Origin: a virus
DNA length: 31,549 nt
Strand: one strand, 5' to 3'
IMG/VR virus record: IMGVR_UViG_3300048780_000146
Span: 1-31,549 of that record
Positions 1 through 8,021 of this stretch are shown here, in pieces. Each line of letters opens with the position of its first letter. Within the stretch, counting starts at the first letter, position 1. The position numbers and the translations under genes were made by a program. A model generated the notes under the pieces. It did not search any database, had not been told where the DNA came from, and saw only the letters and a program-made list of their open reading frames with translations.

Positions 1-63
1 GTGCAGACCACCGCCCCCGCCCATCGGGTCGCCGAAAGCCTCGGCGCCATAGCCGCCGAGCAC
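1..63 (-). CDS. Partial CDS, baseplate-region protein of unknown function (5' end only)
   Basis: An open frame runs off the window edge. It can start at a GTG two bases after the stop of the preceding gene and reads VLGGYGAEAFGDPMGGGGG, a Gly-rich N-terminus. By position after the spike and collagen-like genes it should be another baseplate or tail-fibre gene, but only about 21 codons are visible, so no function can be read. The frame is also open upstream of the GTG, so the start is a guess based on spacing. Confidence 0.35.
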   Translation of the reverse strand, partial: MLGGYGAEAFGDPMGGGGGLH

Positions 64-65
64 GA

Positions 66-362
66 TTACTCGTCCACCAGGAATGGGCGCAGGACATGCG
101 CGTCTGTTTGCCGAAGCTGCCCTGTGAGGATGTCTTCCATCCTGAGCGGTTCTCCGGGGATTTCAATTTCGACTGCCATCAGTGCGGCCCAATCGTCCGC
201 GAACGCCTTTGCCTTTTCGGGATCTTGAAACGTCAACGAATTCTCGCTGCCGGGAGGCCCTGGAGGTCCTGGGATTCCTTGCTTACCTTTAGGGCCAAGT
301 TCGACGGTGGACGTCTTGATCTTCCCAAGCTCGCAGACTCGAACAGTAGGGATTTGATTCAT
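66..362 (-). CDS. Small baseplate-region protein with short collagen-like stretch
   Basis: This 98-residue protein has a Gly-X-Y run (GPKGKQGIPGPPGPPGS, about residues 24-40) followed by a short helical-looking region (DPEKAKAFADDWAALMAVE). Collagen-like segments in phage proteins usually form trimeric stalks in tail fibres or baseplate appendages; that role is inferred here from this motif and from the position after the spike gene. The start ATG overlaps the stop of the upstream gene by 4 bases (ATGA), indicating translational coupling. The repeat is only about five triplets, much shorter than in true collagen-like fibres. I do not recognise the rest of the protein. Confidence 0.7.
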   Translation of the reverse strand: MNQIPTVRVCELGKIKTSTVELGPKGKQGIPGPPGPPGSENSLTFQDPEKAKAFADDWAALMAVEIEIPGEPLRMEDILTGQLRQTDAHVLRPFLVDE

Positions 363-706
363 GGGCGCCCCCGCGGCGACACGCGCGCGACGCCGTTGAC
401 CATCCGGTAGACCCGCGTGGCGTCTAGTGGGTCGTAAAGCTCGACGAGGAAATTGTAGCTCTCGGTTTCCGAGAAGGTTTTGCCCGGAGCCGGGATGGCC
501 ATGGTCTGTTCTGCGGTGAGCTCGACGTCGATGCGCTCACCCATCGCCGTCGGGACCGTAACGGTCGGGGTGGCGACGGTCTGGCCGCTCAGGCAATGGC
601 GCAGCCACGATCGGCCGAGCAGGCCGGTGTAGTCCAAATCCGTTTCGATGCCCATCGCCCACGGGGCGCCCTGTTCGAGGTACGGATTGCAAACTGCGGC
701 TGGCAT
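359..706 (-). CDS. Baseplate/tail protein of unknown function
   Basis: A 115-residue protein with no motif I recognise. The N-terminus (MPAAVCNPYLEQGAPWAMG) is followed by a mostly beta-type, Thr/Val-rich sequence. The ATG has AGGA about 8 bases upstream, and a 36-base spacer separates it from the spike gene. The position between the gpV-like spike and the collagen-like gene suggests a baseplate component, for example in the place of gp25/gpW-type or spike-accessory proteins, but the sequence does not show which. Confidence 0.65.
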   Translation of the reverse strand: MPAAVCNPYLEQGAPWAMGIETDLDYTGLLGRSWLRHCLSGQTVATPTVTVPTAMGERIDVELTAEQTMAIPAPGKTFSETESYNFLVELYDPLDATRVYRMVNGVARVSPRGRP

Positions 707-742
707 CGGCTGAATCCTATCGCTTTCGGGTGGTATTTGTCA

Positions 743-1477
743 TCAAGTGGTCTTGACGTTTGCGGAAAGGTAAGCGGCGGAGATGAGCTTGGGGATGTCG
801 GTGCTGTTGAGCGCCGTAATGAGCTCCCCGCTGTCTGTCGCCACCGGCGCAACGGTCATCAGGGCGGCACCGAGCTTGGTCAGGAACGCATTGATCGCCG
901 ACTGCCAGCTATCGCCCTGCATGACCGGGTGGGCGGCGTTCTCCGCGCCGAGCTGCACCTGGTCCTGCTTCACCCACATGCTCGTCGGGCCCGCCGCGAT
1001 CGATGCCTTGCCGGCCACGCAGCGGATGTCGAGGTCGGTCGTCGCCTGGTAGATGAGCCGGCGTTTGTTGTCGAAGATCGGCACGCCCGCAGTCATGGGC
1101 TGCTTGGCTCCGCGGGAGTGCACGAGCGCGATGATAACCGGGCTCATGAGATCGCCGCCTGGGTTCTCGACCACGACCTGGTCGCCCGGCCGAATCGGGC
1201 TGATATCGCTGCATTCTGCGCTTCCCTTGCTCCACAGGGCCGTGACCATCTGTTCCAGCGGCTCCAGTTTGACGTCGCATTCGACGCCCTCTGGGCCGGT
1301 CCAAATGGCGTTCGGATCGGTCGCATCGAACGTCCCGTCGTCGCCCATGGTCCCCACGGTGCCGCGGCTGATCCAGTAGCGCGTGTCCATACCAGGGCTC
1401 GCCAGCCCCTCGCGCATGGCCGCGGTATCGAAACTCCCCACGTGGCGAGTACCAAAGCTGTGTCCGCCGTGCCTCAT
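743..1477 (-). CDS. Baseplate spike / central puncturing protein (gpV-like)
   Basis: 244 residues. The N-terminal half has an OB-fold-like arrangement typical of baseplate assembly protein V: Gly-rich strands around IRPGDQVVVENPGGDLMSP and VPIFDNKRRLIY. The C-terminal half (SMWVKQDQVQLGAENAAHPV) resembles the beta-helix and tip linker of phage spikes. In the P2 and T4 systems this protein sits at the tip of the tail tube and pierces the outer membrane. It directly follows the baseplate hub gene, the expected order, with an ATGA overlap. The assignment rests on order and general sequence character; a search of gpV and Gp5-OB profiles would settle it. Confidence 0.6.
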   Translation of the reverse strand: MRHGGHSFGTRHVGSFDTAAMREGLASPGMDTRYWISRGTVGTMGDDGTFDATDPNAIWTGPEGVECDVKLEPLEQMVTALWSKGSAECSDISPIRPGDQVVVENPGGDLMSPVIIALVHSRGAKQPMTAGVPIFDNKRRLIYQATTDLDIRCVAGKASIAAGPTSMWVKQDQVQLGAENAAHPVMQGDSWQSAINAFLTKLGAALMTVAPVATDSGELITALNSTDIPKLISAAYLSANVKTT

Positions 1478-3711
1478 CGCGCGCTCCCCATGAGGGTTTC
1501 GAGCTCCACGTCATCGACGATTTTCTGGGTGGCCTTGTCCTGCGCGGACTGCTTCACCGAGGCTTTGCCCTTCTTCTTGATCTTCCGGTCGTCGTTCATG
1601 GCCTTGGTGTCGTCGTCCATGAGGTTCGGATCGTTGTCCGGCATGTAGTTGACCAGCTCCATCGTCGCCTTGAAGCCGCTCGCCTCGGCGTCGGCGTTGC
1701 AATTGAGCTTGATGCTGCGAACGTAGAAAATGTCCGGCAGGCGAGCGGCATCGTATGCAGCCTGGATCCGCTGAGCCACCTGGTCGACGGCCTGGATGTT
1801 TTGCTGGCCATCGGCGTTCAGCCAGAGCGCCCACCGCTCGTTCTGCTTCTGGAGTAGGTCGGCGATGTTGGCGCCCTTGCTGCCGTAGAAGTCCGAGAGG
1901 CTGGAGATCACGAGATTGTCCTCGCCCTCGGACTGTGCTGCAACCGTTACCCGCACCGGCGTTCCCGCGCAGAGACGCATCAGGTCCGGATCGTCGTTCT
2001 CGCATTTCACGAGACTTTGCGCGCGGAGGCTTGCGTCCGGATCCATGTAGCTCGACAGCTCGTCCGTTTCGAGCTCGATCGAAAGCTCGGCACGGGTGAG
2101 CTGGTGGTAGATGCTGACCGCGGCCTGCTCGAGCGCGTGCTGGTCTCGGATGCCCTGGAGTAGGAACGTCCGGAAGACTTCGACTTTGCCGCCACCCTTG
2201 GCGGTCATCTTGGTCGCGCCCTTCTTTCCGGTCTTCACACCCGCGATGGCCTTGGCCTCGATGGTCCCCTTGGGCGGGAACCGAGCGGACATCACCCGCA
2301 GAGTGGCCGAGGCATCGGGGTTGTAGGCCCGCACCTCGACGCCCGTGGGCCGCGTTCGTCCCATCTTGCGGCTCATCTTCATCGACTTGACGTTGTGGCC
2401 CCAAACCATGAAACGGATGTCTGTGTCCCAGGCGCCGGCGTCATCCTGGAATGTCCGCTGGAAGCCGTCGCGCGAAGTCCCCGAGGTGGCGTTGCGGCTC
2501 GACGTGATGTTCTCGAGGAACGCTTGCGGTGGGGCAAGGATCAGGTAGTTCGCCGCCTGGACCATTTTGAACTGTGGCGTCACTACGCCCGCGACGGTCG
2601 TCACCTGGCCGGTGGCGAGCGGGAATGGTGGCAGGCTGGGCTGGTAGAGCGGCATGCAGCCGGCGAGCTCGCAGGCCTGCGTGATGAGATCCCAGATGCT
2701 CATCCCGTCCGGCGTGACGGACTTTCCTGGCATGCTCGCCTGGCCGCCGCTCGCGCTGTCTCCCGCGCCCGTGGGGTCTGGCTGGACCTCTGCCCCTTCG
2801 ATCTGAGGAGGCGGCTCTTGCCCCGGTTGGGCGCCATTGGCCAGGTTGCGGCTTTTCGCCGTCTGGAGCGAGCGCAGGAGGGTCTTGCGCCCGAGCTTCG
2901 GCTCTTTCGTGGGGTCGCCGTACCAGACGCAGCGGAATGGATCTCCACCGGCGTCGCCTGACGTGGGCGGGTACTGGGACAAGATCCGATTTACGTAGGC
3001 CGTGATCGGCTCGTCGTCCTTGCCCTGCTGCATCCGGTAGGCGGGCGCGTGGGGGTTGATCTTTCCGTCGATCAGCACGGCTTCAAAGCTGCGCGCCTTG
3101 ATGTGGATCTTCGAATCGCTGTCGTCGTGCTCCATCTCGGGCAGATCGATGTAGCCGTTGAAACGCAGCACACAGGTCTTGGAGAAATCGGCCGCGGGCT
3201 TGAGGTGCCAGTTGTCCGGCGTCCCGAAGTCGGCCGCGTTGACGGTGCCGAGCCATCCTTCCACGCGGCACTCGCGAATGATGCGCGGGTCAAGCGGCAT
3301 GTCGGCGAAGGGAAACGTCGCCGTGAGCTGCGCGGCCTCGCGGAACCCGCGATCTTCGATCTCCATTTCGCTCGGGACGGTCACGAACTGCACCGAGAAG
3401 GAATCGCCCGGCCCGGCCTTGTCGACCGCCGATCGCCCGGTCTGCTTGTTTTTTTGCGCCTCCAGCTTGGTGTTGGCAGCTCGCAGCCTCTCCGCCAGGG
3501 CGTGGCCGCGGGAGTTGCCGAGCACGGTCGCGACCTCTTCCTGGGCGATGGCGGTTTCATTAGCGTCGATCTGCGACTCGATCGCCTTGGTCTTGGTCGC
3601 GTAGGGCGCGGTGCTGGGCTGAGCGTCCGACGTGTCGGCGGTGCCGAAGTCCTCGAGGCGCACGAAGAGGCGGAGGAACCAGGCTGGTCTATAGAGGCGC
3701 GGTTCAGCCAC
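1474..3711 (-). CDS. Baseplate hub protein (gpD / gp27-like)
   Basis: A 745-residue protein starting with GTG; the start codon overlaps a 33-codon mini-ORF. Features seen: an early charged helical stretch (about 40-90); beta-rich segments such as FNGYIDLPEMEHDD and KIHIKARSFEAVLIDGKI, typical of hub domains that measure coordinates of the tail tube end; a Pro/Gly/Gln-rich linker (about 290-330); and a Lys-rich C-terminus. It sits between the LysM tail protein and the spike, where hub proteins (P2 gpD, Mu gp44, T4 gp27) are found, and would form the trimeric platform joining tube and spike. At 745 residues it is about twice the usual hub length, suggesting insertions. Family membership is inferred. 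Confidence 0.6.
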   Translation of the reverse strand: MAEPRLYRPAWFLRLFVRLEDFGTADTSDAQPSTAPYATKTKAIESQIDANETAIAQEEVATVLGNSRGHALAERLRAANTKLEAQKNKQTGRSAVDKAGPGDSFSVQFVTVPSEMEIEDRGFREAAQLTATFPFADMPLDPRIIRECRVEGWLGTVNAADFGTPDNWHLKPAADFSKTCVLRFNGYIDLPEMEHDDSDSKIHIKARSFEAVLIDGKINPHAPAYRMQQGKDDEPITAYVNRILSQYPPTSGDAGGDPFRCVWYGDPTKEPKLGRKTLLRSLQTAKSRNLANGAQPGQEPPPQIEGAEVQPDPTGAGDSASGGQASMPGKSVTPDGMSIWDLITQACELAGCMPLYQPSLPPFPLATGQVTTVAGVVTPQFKMVQAANYLILAPPQAFLENITSSRNATSGTSRDGFQRTFQDDAGAWDTDIRFMVWGHNVKSMKMSRKMGRTRPTGVEVRAYNPDASATLRVMSARFPPKGTIEAKAIAGVKTGKKGATKMTAKGGGKVEVFRTFLLQGIRDQHALEQAAVSIYHQLTRAELSIELETDELSSYMDPDASLRAQSLVKCENDDPDLMRLCAGTPVRVTVAAQSEGEDNLVISSLSDFYGSKGANIADLLQKQNERWALWLNADGQQNIQAVDQVAQRIQAAYDAARLPDIFYVRSIKLNCNADAEASGFKATMELVNYMPDNDPNLMDDDTKAMNDDRKIKKKGKASVKQSAQDKATQKIVDDVELETLMGSAR

Positions 3712-3805
3712 GGTTGCTGCACTCTCTGGACATAGCTACCCCTAAAGACCCCCGAGAAGTATCAGGGCATCTAGCGGGCCGTTCGACTTTCTGGGGTCCG
3801 ATCAT
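3704..3805 (-). CDS. Candidate 33-codon coupling ORF between tail genes
   Basis: The 93-base gap between the LysM-type tail gene and the hub gene is filled by a 33-codon frame. Its ATG shares one base with the stop of the upstream gene (TGATG), and its own TGA overlaps the GTG start of the hub gene by 8 bases. It would read MIGPQKVERPARC and onward. Codon use (AGA twice, TTA, GTA) is unlike the flanking genes, so a conserved protein is unlikely; its value may be in carrying ribosomes across to the hub start, which lacks a good Shine-Dalgarno sequence. Confidence 0.3.
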   Translation of the reverse strand: MIGPQKVERPARCPDTSRGSLGVAMSRECSNRG

Positions 3806-5082
3806 CAACCCCCTCCCTGCGATTGGTCGACCTGCGGCGCTCCCCAAAGCTGAGCGAGCATCACCGCATACGCGGTCTGGTCCGGGATCAAGATCGGCGG
3901 CGCGCCGAGATCGCTCGGTCCGGTGGGCGTCGTGGGAACTTCGCTGCTGTCGAGGTCGTTGAAGTCGGCGATGAGCACCCACAGATCGGCATTGCCGTAG
4001 TATTGGAGCGCCAGATCGCGCAGGTCGCTTCCCGCGGGCGGCCGCACTTCGGCTATCACGATCGGCGTCTGCTTGGCGGACAGCGCGGCCGACTCGATCG
4101 CCGCGGACTCGGCCATGGTGTCGAGGGCACTGATGAGATCGTACTGCTGGGACATCCCGTCGAGCTGGTCGAGTGGGTCGTCCGTCGGGAAAAGCGCCTG
4201 CTTGACCGTCTTGGCCTCGAGGCTCACGAACTCCGCGGCGTCGATCCAATCCTGACCCTTGAGCCCGCCCACCAGCGGCTGGAGGCCGCACACGTCGTCG
4301 ATGGCGGCTCGGACATTCTGGGCCGACGACACCACGCGGTCGCAGGCTCCGCGCACGCGGTCGACCACGTTTGACGGCAGTTGTGCGACGTCGTCCGCGA
4401 CAGCCGCCGCAGTGTCGAATACCGATATTGCATTCGAGAACGCACTCTGGGCGTCGTCGAGGGCATTATTGACCGTCAGGATAGCGCCAGTGCCGGCGCC
4501 GAGGATCCGAAATGCCGAGTGCCGCCAGCTCGACAAGGTCGCGAGCGTCCCGGTCAGTAGGTCCGACAGCGCGCTGAACTCTTCAGCCGGCGACTGCTGG
4601 CCCGACACGCCAGCGGCGAAGGTGGGCGGCTTCGTCTGGAGATCTTCGCCGCGCCACTCAAACTCTATCGTCCAAGGGATGATCTCCGTCAGGTCATACT
4701 TCGGATCGATGCTCTTGATGATTCCGCGACGGACCACCCCAACGTCGATTTCTGTTCCCGCGACGCCCGAGCCCCACTGGACCTCGACCGGTGTACCACG
4801 CTCGACGAGAAACTCGATCTGACGAACCAACGCGCGCGCGTTCCCGTCCCCCAGCGCGCCGTCGTACCAGACGCCGGAAACGGTGGTGTTTTCCTTCGTG
4901 GCCCCGAAGACCTGCTGGGACGCCACCGGGTTTCCCGGATAGTAGGTCGTCTTGACCCGCTGCTTGGTCGCGAAGCTGACGCCCTTGAAGGGCAGCATCG
5001 TCCCCACAAGGGCGATCTGCGTCCCGGCGAGGTCGCCTTCAAGAATGTCGATCGTGAAGGCGGTCGCGCTCGAATCAGCCAC
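3805..5082 (-). CDS. Tail/baseplate protein with C-terminal LysM-like domain
   Basis: 425 residues from a GTG at 5082, chosen because GGAGG lies 6 bases upstream; an upstream TTG at 5097 has no such support. The N-terminal part carries beta-rich tail-protein features (GTMLPFKGVSFATK, WTIEFEWRGEDL). The middle is Ala-rich and helical. The C-terminus has a LysM-like pattern, VRPPAGSDLRDLALQYYGN followed by LWVLIADFNDL and a PILIPD end, as in the Mu gp43/gp45-type and XkdP/gp53-like proteins that link the tape measure region to the baseplate. The gene overlaps the lytic transglycosylase by 8 bases. Confidence 0.65.
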   Translation of the reverse strand: MADSSATAFTIDILEGDLAGTQIALVGTMLPFKGVSFATKQRVKTTYYPGNPVASQQVFGATKENTTVSGVWYDGALGDGNARALVRQIEFLVERGTPVEVQWGSGVAGTEIDVGVVRRGIIKSIDPKYDLTEIIPWTIEFEWRGEDLQTKPPTFAAGVSGQQSPAEEFSALSDLLTGTLATLSSWRHSAFRILGAGTGAILTVNNALDDAQSAFSNAISVFDTAAAVADDVAQLPSNVVDRVRGACDRVVSSAQNVRAAIDDVCGLQPLVGGLKGQDWIDAAEFVSLEAKTVKQALFPTDDPLDQLDGMSQQYDLISALDTMAESAAIESAALSAKQTPIVIAEVRPPAGSDLRDLALQYYGNADLWVLIADFNDLDSSEVPTTPTGPSDLGAPPILIPDQTAYAVMLAQLWGAPQVDQSQGGG

Positions 5083-5584
5083 GGTTCGCCTCCGCAATCC
5101 ACCGCAGGGCGATTTGGAGCATGAGACAGACGCGCCTCACATGTGGATCATCTCGCCAGCCGCGGCAGCGCGCGTGCCCGTGATACACGTGGGTGGCAGG
5201 GCCGAGCGCGCCGCAGAGGACGAACAGGCTCGCCAGGTGTCGCGCGCCGAGGTCAAGATTGATGGCCGGGTCTTTCAGCGCTTCGATCGACAGATGCGTG
5301 GGATTCGCGCTGCCCTTGGGAAGGATTTGCAGTAGCCCCACAGCGCCGGTCCGGCGATTGACGGCCTTCGGATTGCACTGCGACTCGGCCGCCATGTTGG
5401 CCACCAGCCACTCGGCCCGCACGAAATGCCGACGCGCCGCCACATCCACGAATGGCGCCAAGTCCATGTGCCGTGGGCAGAGCGCTTCGAGCGCGTGCTC
5501 GGTGGTGCTGGCCTTCGCGTTCCCGCAGAATAGAAGCGCCGCCCAGGCCAGCGCGAGAATTTGCAGAACGGTTCGCGCTCGCAT
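5075..5584 (-). CDS. Tail-associated lytic transglycosylase (SLT family) with signal peptide
   Basis: 169 residues. Residues 1-25 form an n-h-c signal sequence (MRARTVLQILALAWAALLFC, then GNAKA). The soluble lysozyme-like transglycosylase fold follows: Ala-Ala-Glu-Ser at 65-68 with E67 as the likely catalytic acid, NPKAVN at 71-76, then GAVGLLQILPKG (80-91). Such enzymes cut the glycan MurNAc-GlcNAc bond. The gene is inside the tail operon (after the tape measure, before the LysM protein) with 1-base overlap, so local peptidoglycan opening during DNA entry is possible. A secretion signal is unusual for a virion part and would instead suit a role in lysis; the sequence does not decide. Confidence 0.82.
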   Translation of the reverse strand: MRARTVLQILALAWAALLFCGNAKASTTEHALEALCPRHMDLAPFVDVAARRHFVRAEWLVANMAAESQCNPKAVNRRTGAVGLLQILPKGSANPTHLSIEALKDPAINLDLGARHLASLFVLCGALGPATHVYHGHARCRGWRDDPHVRRVCLMLQIALRWIAEANRG

Positions 5585-7431
5585 CAGATGCCCGCCCGGT
5601 TGTTGAATCGGCTATTGCCGTGGCCGAGCGCCGCTATCTCGGTCGAAACCTTGTGGAAGACGCGGTCAGGGTCGGCTTCCTTGAAGTCCTGCGTGATCGT
5701 GAGGTTCTGGATGTTGATGTTGCCGTGGGGAACGTCTTTCTTTGTGTTGGGAGATCCAGCACCCCAACTCAACATGTTGTCTTTATTCGCCAGCACGCCT
5801 ATCCCTGCTGCCGAATCCTTTATCAGCGCCGCCGCCACGCTCTCGCCGAATGCCGTTGCTAGCCCTTCCGGACTAATGTCGCGGCGACTAAAAACGGCTG
5901 CCCCGCCTTGTCCACTCACCACCTCCTGCTGCATTTTGGATCCAAGTTTGTCGGCCCACTTGGTCCGCTGATCTGTGTCCATGGCCGAAAACATCCTGGC
6001 CACCGCCTTCGGATCGGCTCCGTACTTGTCTCCGAGCTCAGTCATCCGCAGGTAGTCAGCGAGAGCGGCGGCAGGGTGGTCTTCTCCTGTGCCTGTTCGT
6101 TTTGCACTGAGCTTGTCGTAGGTGTCGAGGTCCAGCTTCGCCGCTTCCATTTGGTTGGCCTCGTGCCTTGAGTTGGCCCAATCGGCGAATGCACTGGCGC
6201 CAATGTAGAGAGCCGTCAGAGCCGGCGCCGCGGAAAGCAGCTTGCCTGTGAACCCACCGAGACCTCCGCTCGCAGAGCGAAGCCTGTCGCCGAAGGTAGT
6301 CGAGTCGGTTATGAGCATGCCCATGCTCCCGCGCACTTTCTTGCCGTAGAGCAGCTCGCCAAGCCCCATCGCGGACGCGGCGCCACCCCCACCACCGTAC
6401 CCGAGCGCTGTGGCGAGGCCGCCGGAGGTGCCCGCGCCCATCAATCCAGCGAACTTCGACGTGGCGTAGAGGGCGAACAAAGACTTCCAGTGGTCGACGA
6501 TGAATGCCGTCGCCGACTTGAGCTTGTCGAAGTACCCGGCCAGCTTCTCGCCGTAGATCTGCATGATGGACTTGCCGTCTTCCTTGACCTCGCGAAGTTT
6601 CTTCACCCACTCGGAGAGGCTCTTCGTCTGTTCGCTGAATAATGGTCCCGTGAGGTCGACCAGCATCTCCTTGACCAAGTGCTCGGCCTCGAACAGTCCG
6701 CCCTCCATGTCCTTGCCGAGTTCCTTGGCGGCCGGGACCATGTCGCCGAGGCCCTTCTCCATCCGCTTCATCATCTCTTCGGGGCTGAGGTGCTCGCCCT
6801 TCTTCATGTGCAGGGCGGTGCGGAGGGTGTCGGCCAGGCCGGTCGTGTCACGTAAGCCGACGTGGCCTATGAGCAGTGCTCGGTTGACCTTCTCGATGGC
6901 CTCGGTTCCCGAGATGCCGTAGACCTTGGCCGCGGCAGTGATCTTCTCGGTCAGCTCAAGGACACCCTTCTGGGACATGCCGAGCCGGCCGAATCCGACC
7001 TGCGCAACCTGGTTGTACGTGGCGCCGAGGTCTTCGAGCGGGGCATGAAGACTCAACTCCATCTCGCGCAGCTTTTTGGTCACGCCGGACGCCTGCTCGG
7101 TCGAGTACTTCATCTTGTCGAGCTGGGACAAGCCGGGCTTCCAGCCCTGAAACGCGAACTGCGCGCCCGCAACGCTCTTCTTCACGCGGTCGATTTCGAG
7201 GTGGGCCTCCTTGGCCTTGCCATAGATTTCGTGCAGACCGAGCCCGAGTCCGACCGAGGCGAGGCCGCCCATGAGCGCGCTCTTGCCGAATTCGCTCAGC
7301 TTCTCGCGCGCCCGCTCCGTGACCTCGTGAAGCTTGTGGAACGAGTGCCCGATCTTGTCCGCGACGGCCGACGCATTGACGTCCGCGGCTCGAAAATCTA
7401 TGCCCTCAACTGTGGTGGTATTTTCATCCAA
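5584..7431 (-). CDS. Tail tape measure protein
   Basis: 615 residues, directly after the frameshifting chaperone genes, which is the near-invariant place for a tape measure gene. The N-terminus is helical with charged residues (TERAREKLSEFGK). The middle has a hydrophobic Gly/Ala-rich block (about 320-400, with GYGGGGGAASAMGLGELLYG), and more helices follow. Tape measures set tail length and are ejected with the DNA. At 615 residues the tail would be fairly short for a contractile phage. The start is a TTG three bases after the upstream stop; no in-frame ATG occurs for about 50 codons, so TTG is the best choice though the ribosome site is weak. Confidence 0.85.
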   Translation of the reverse strand: MDENTTTVEGIDFRAADVNASAVADKIGHSFHKLHEVTERAREKLSEFGKSALMGGLASVGLGLGLHEIYGKAKEAHLEIDRVKKSVAGAQFAFQGWKPGLSQLDKMKYSTEQASGVTKKLREMELSLHAPLEDLGATYNQVAQVGFGRLGMSQKGVLELTEKITAAAKVYGISGTEAIEKVNRALLIGHVGLRDTTGLADTLRTALHMKKGEHLSPEEMMKRMEKGLGDMVPAAKELGKDMEGGLFEAEHLVKEMLVDLTGPLFSEQTKSLSEWVKKLREVKEDGKSIMQIYGEKLAGYFDKLKSATAFIVDHWKSLFALYATSKFAGLMGAGTSGGLATALGYGGGGGAASAMGLGELLYGKKVRGSMGMLITDSTTFGDRLRSASGGLGGFTGKLLSAAPALTALYIGASAFADWANSRHEANQMEAAKLDLDTYDKLSAKRTGTGEDHPAAALADYLRMTELGDKYGADPKAVARMFSAMDTDQRTKWADKLGSKMQQEVVSGQGGAAVFSRRDISPEGLATAFGESVAAALIKDSAAGIGVLANKDNMLSWGAGSPNTKKDVPHGNINIQNLTITQDFKEADPDRVFHKVSTEIAALGHGNSRFNNRAGI

Positions 7432-7434
7432 GGG

Positions 7435-7605
7435 TTATTCCGCGTTCTCCTGTTGAATTAGCCTCTTAAGTGCCCGTGCGAACTTTTCTCCTTGAGACGA
7501 TGTGAGTTTGAAAATCTCAGAGAGTGGCTGGTGTCCGTAGCGGGCGATGTAGGCGATCGAGTCCCAAAGGTTCTGTTCAGCTAGACTTCGATGGTTTCGC
7601 TGGCT
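7435..7605 (-). CDS. Tail assembly chaperone T extension (made by -1 frameshift)
   Basis: This frame has no convincing start of its own. It is entered from the preceding chaperone gene by a -1 slip at T TTT TTA (7611-7605), giving ...ASDFL followed by SQRNHRSLAEQNLWDS and ending in RALKRLIQQENAE. The fused product would be about 192 residues (136 plus 56). In lambda (G/GT) and P2-like phages (E/E+E') such a rare long form binds the tape measure and recruits tail tube subunits. The T part is helical and charged, as in known examples. It lies immediately before the tape measure gene. Confidence 0.82.
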   Translation of the reverse strand, partial: SQRNHRSLAEQNLWDSIAYIARYGHQPLSEIFKLTSSQGEKFARALKRLIQQENAE

Positions 7606-8012
7606 AAAAAATCGGACGCCTCCTGCACGGTAGGGAGCGCCACCTGCGCGAAGGCACGGATGACCAGGTCCCGCACCTTGTTCGACAGACCAGAGAAGAA
7701 GGTCTCCTTCTCGTTGTTGGTCCACGTGACGGGCTTGCCGTCGGCCGCCACGATGGAGCGCAGCGCCCCCTCGTAGTTAAACGACGTCTTGCGGACGGAC
7801 GCGGCCTCGAATGCCTGCGTCTCCTCGGCGTAGGTGAGCTGGCGCAGCGTGATCGTGTGCGGGTCGGTCGCGAACTCGCGCACGCCCTTCGACACCAGCT
7901 TGCCTTCGCTGTCGCGCTTCTCGTCTGGGATCTTAAAGGTGTGTTTTGGGATCTGCGCCAGAAGCGCGGCTTCGATGCTGCCCGGTTGGGCCGGATTGAA
8001 TTGCTCCGCCAT
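7581..8012 (-). CDS. Tail assembly chaperone, short form (gpG/gpE-like)
   Basis: 143 residues in the zero frame, from an ATG preceded by AGGAGG at 5-base spacing. It is placed between tail tube and tape measure, as expected for the short tail chaperone. It stops at TAG (7583-7581), about 22 bases beyond the slippery site, so most ribosomes make this form and a few make the extended one. The protein contains the segment HTITLRQLTYAEETQAFEAA, in keeping with the small mixed alpha/beta chaperones of this class. No further family can be assigned by eye. Confidence 0.82.
   Translation of the reverse strand: MAEQFNPAQPGSIEAALLAQIPKHTFKIPDEKRDSEGKLVSKGVREFATDPHTITLRQLTYAEETQAFEAASVRKTSFNYEGALRSIVAADGKPVTWTNNEKETFFSGLSNKVRDLVIRAFAQVALPTVQEASDFLASETIEV
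7605..7611 (-). promoter_or_regulatory. Programmed -1 ribosomal frameshift site T TTT TTA
   Basis: The minus strand reads GAT TTT TTA GCC in the zero frame. The heptamer T TTT TTA fits the X XXY YYZ rule for simultaneous slippage and is in correct phase. The overlapping -1 frame is open from well before the site to 7435. Gene position (between tube and tape measure) matches the universal tail-chaperone frameshift. A downstream stimulatory structure was not worked out. Confidence 0.85.
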
Positions 8013-8021
8013 GAGATCCTC

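Noticed and set aside
596-1648. Long plus-strand open frame opposite the spike gene
   Set aside because: It mirrors the minus-strand spike and hub genes and is open because of high GC. It is His/Arg/Ala-rich with no motif or ribosome site.
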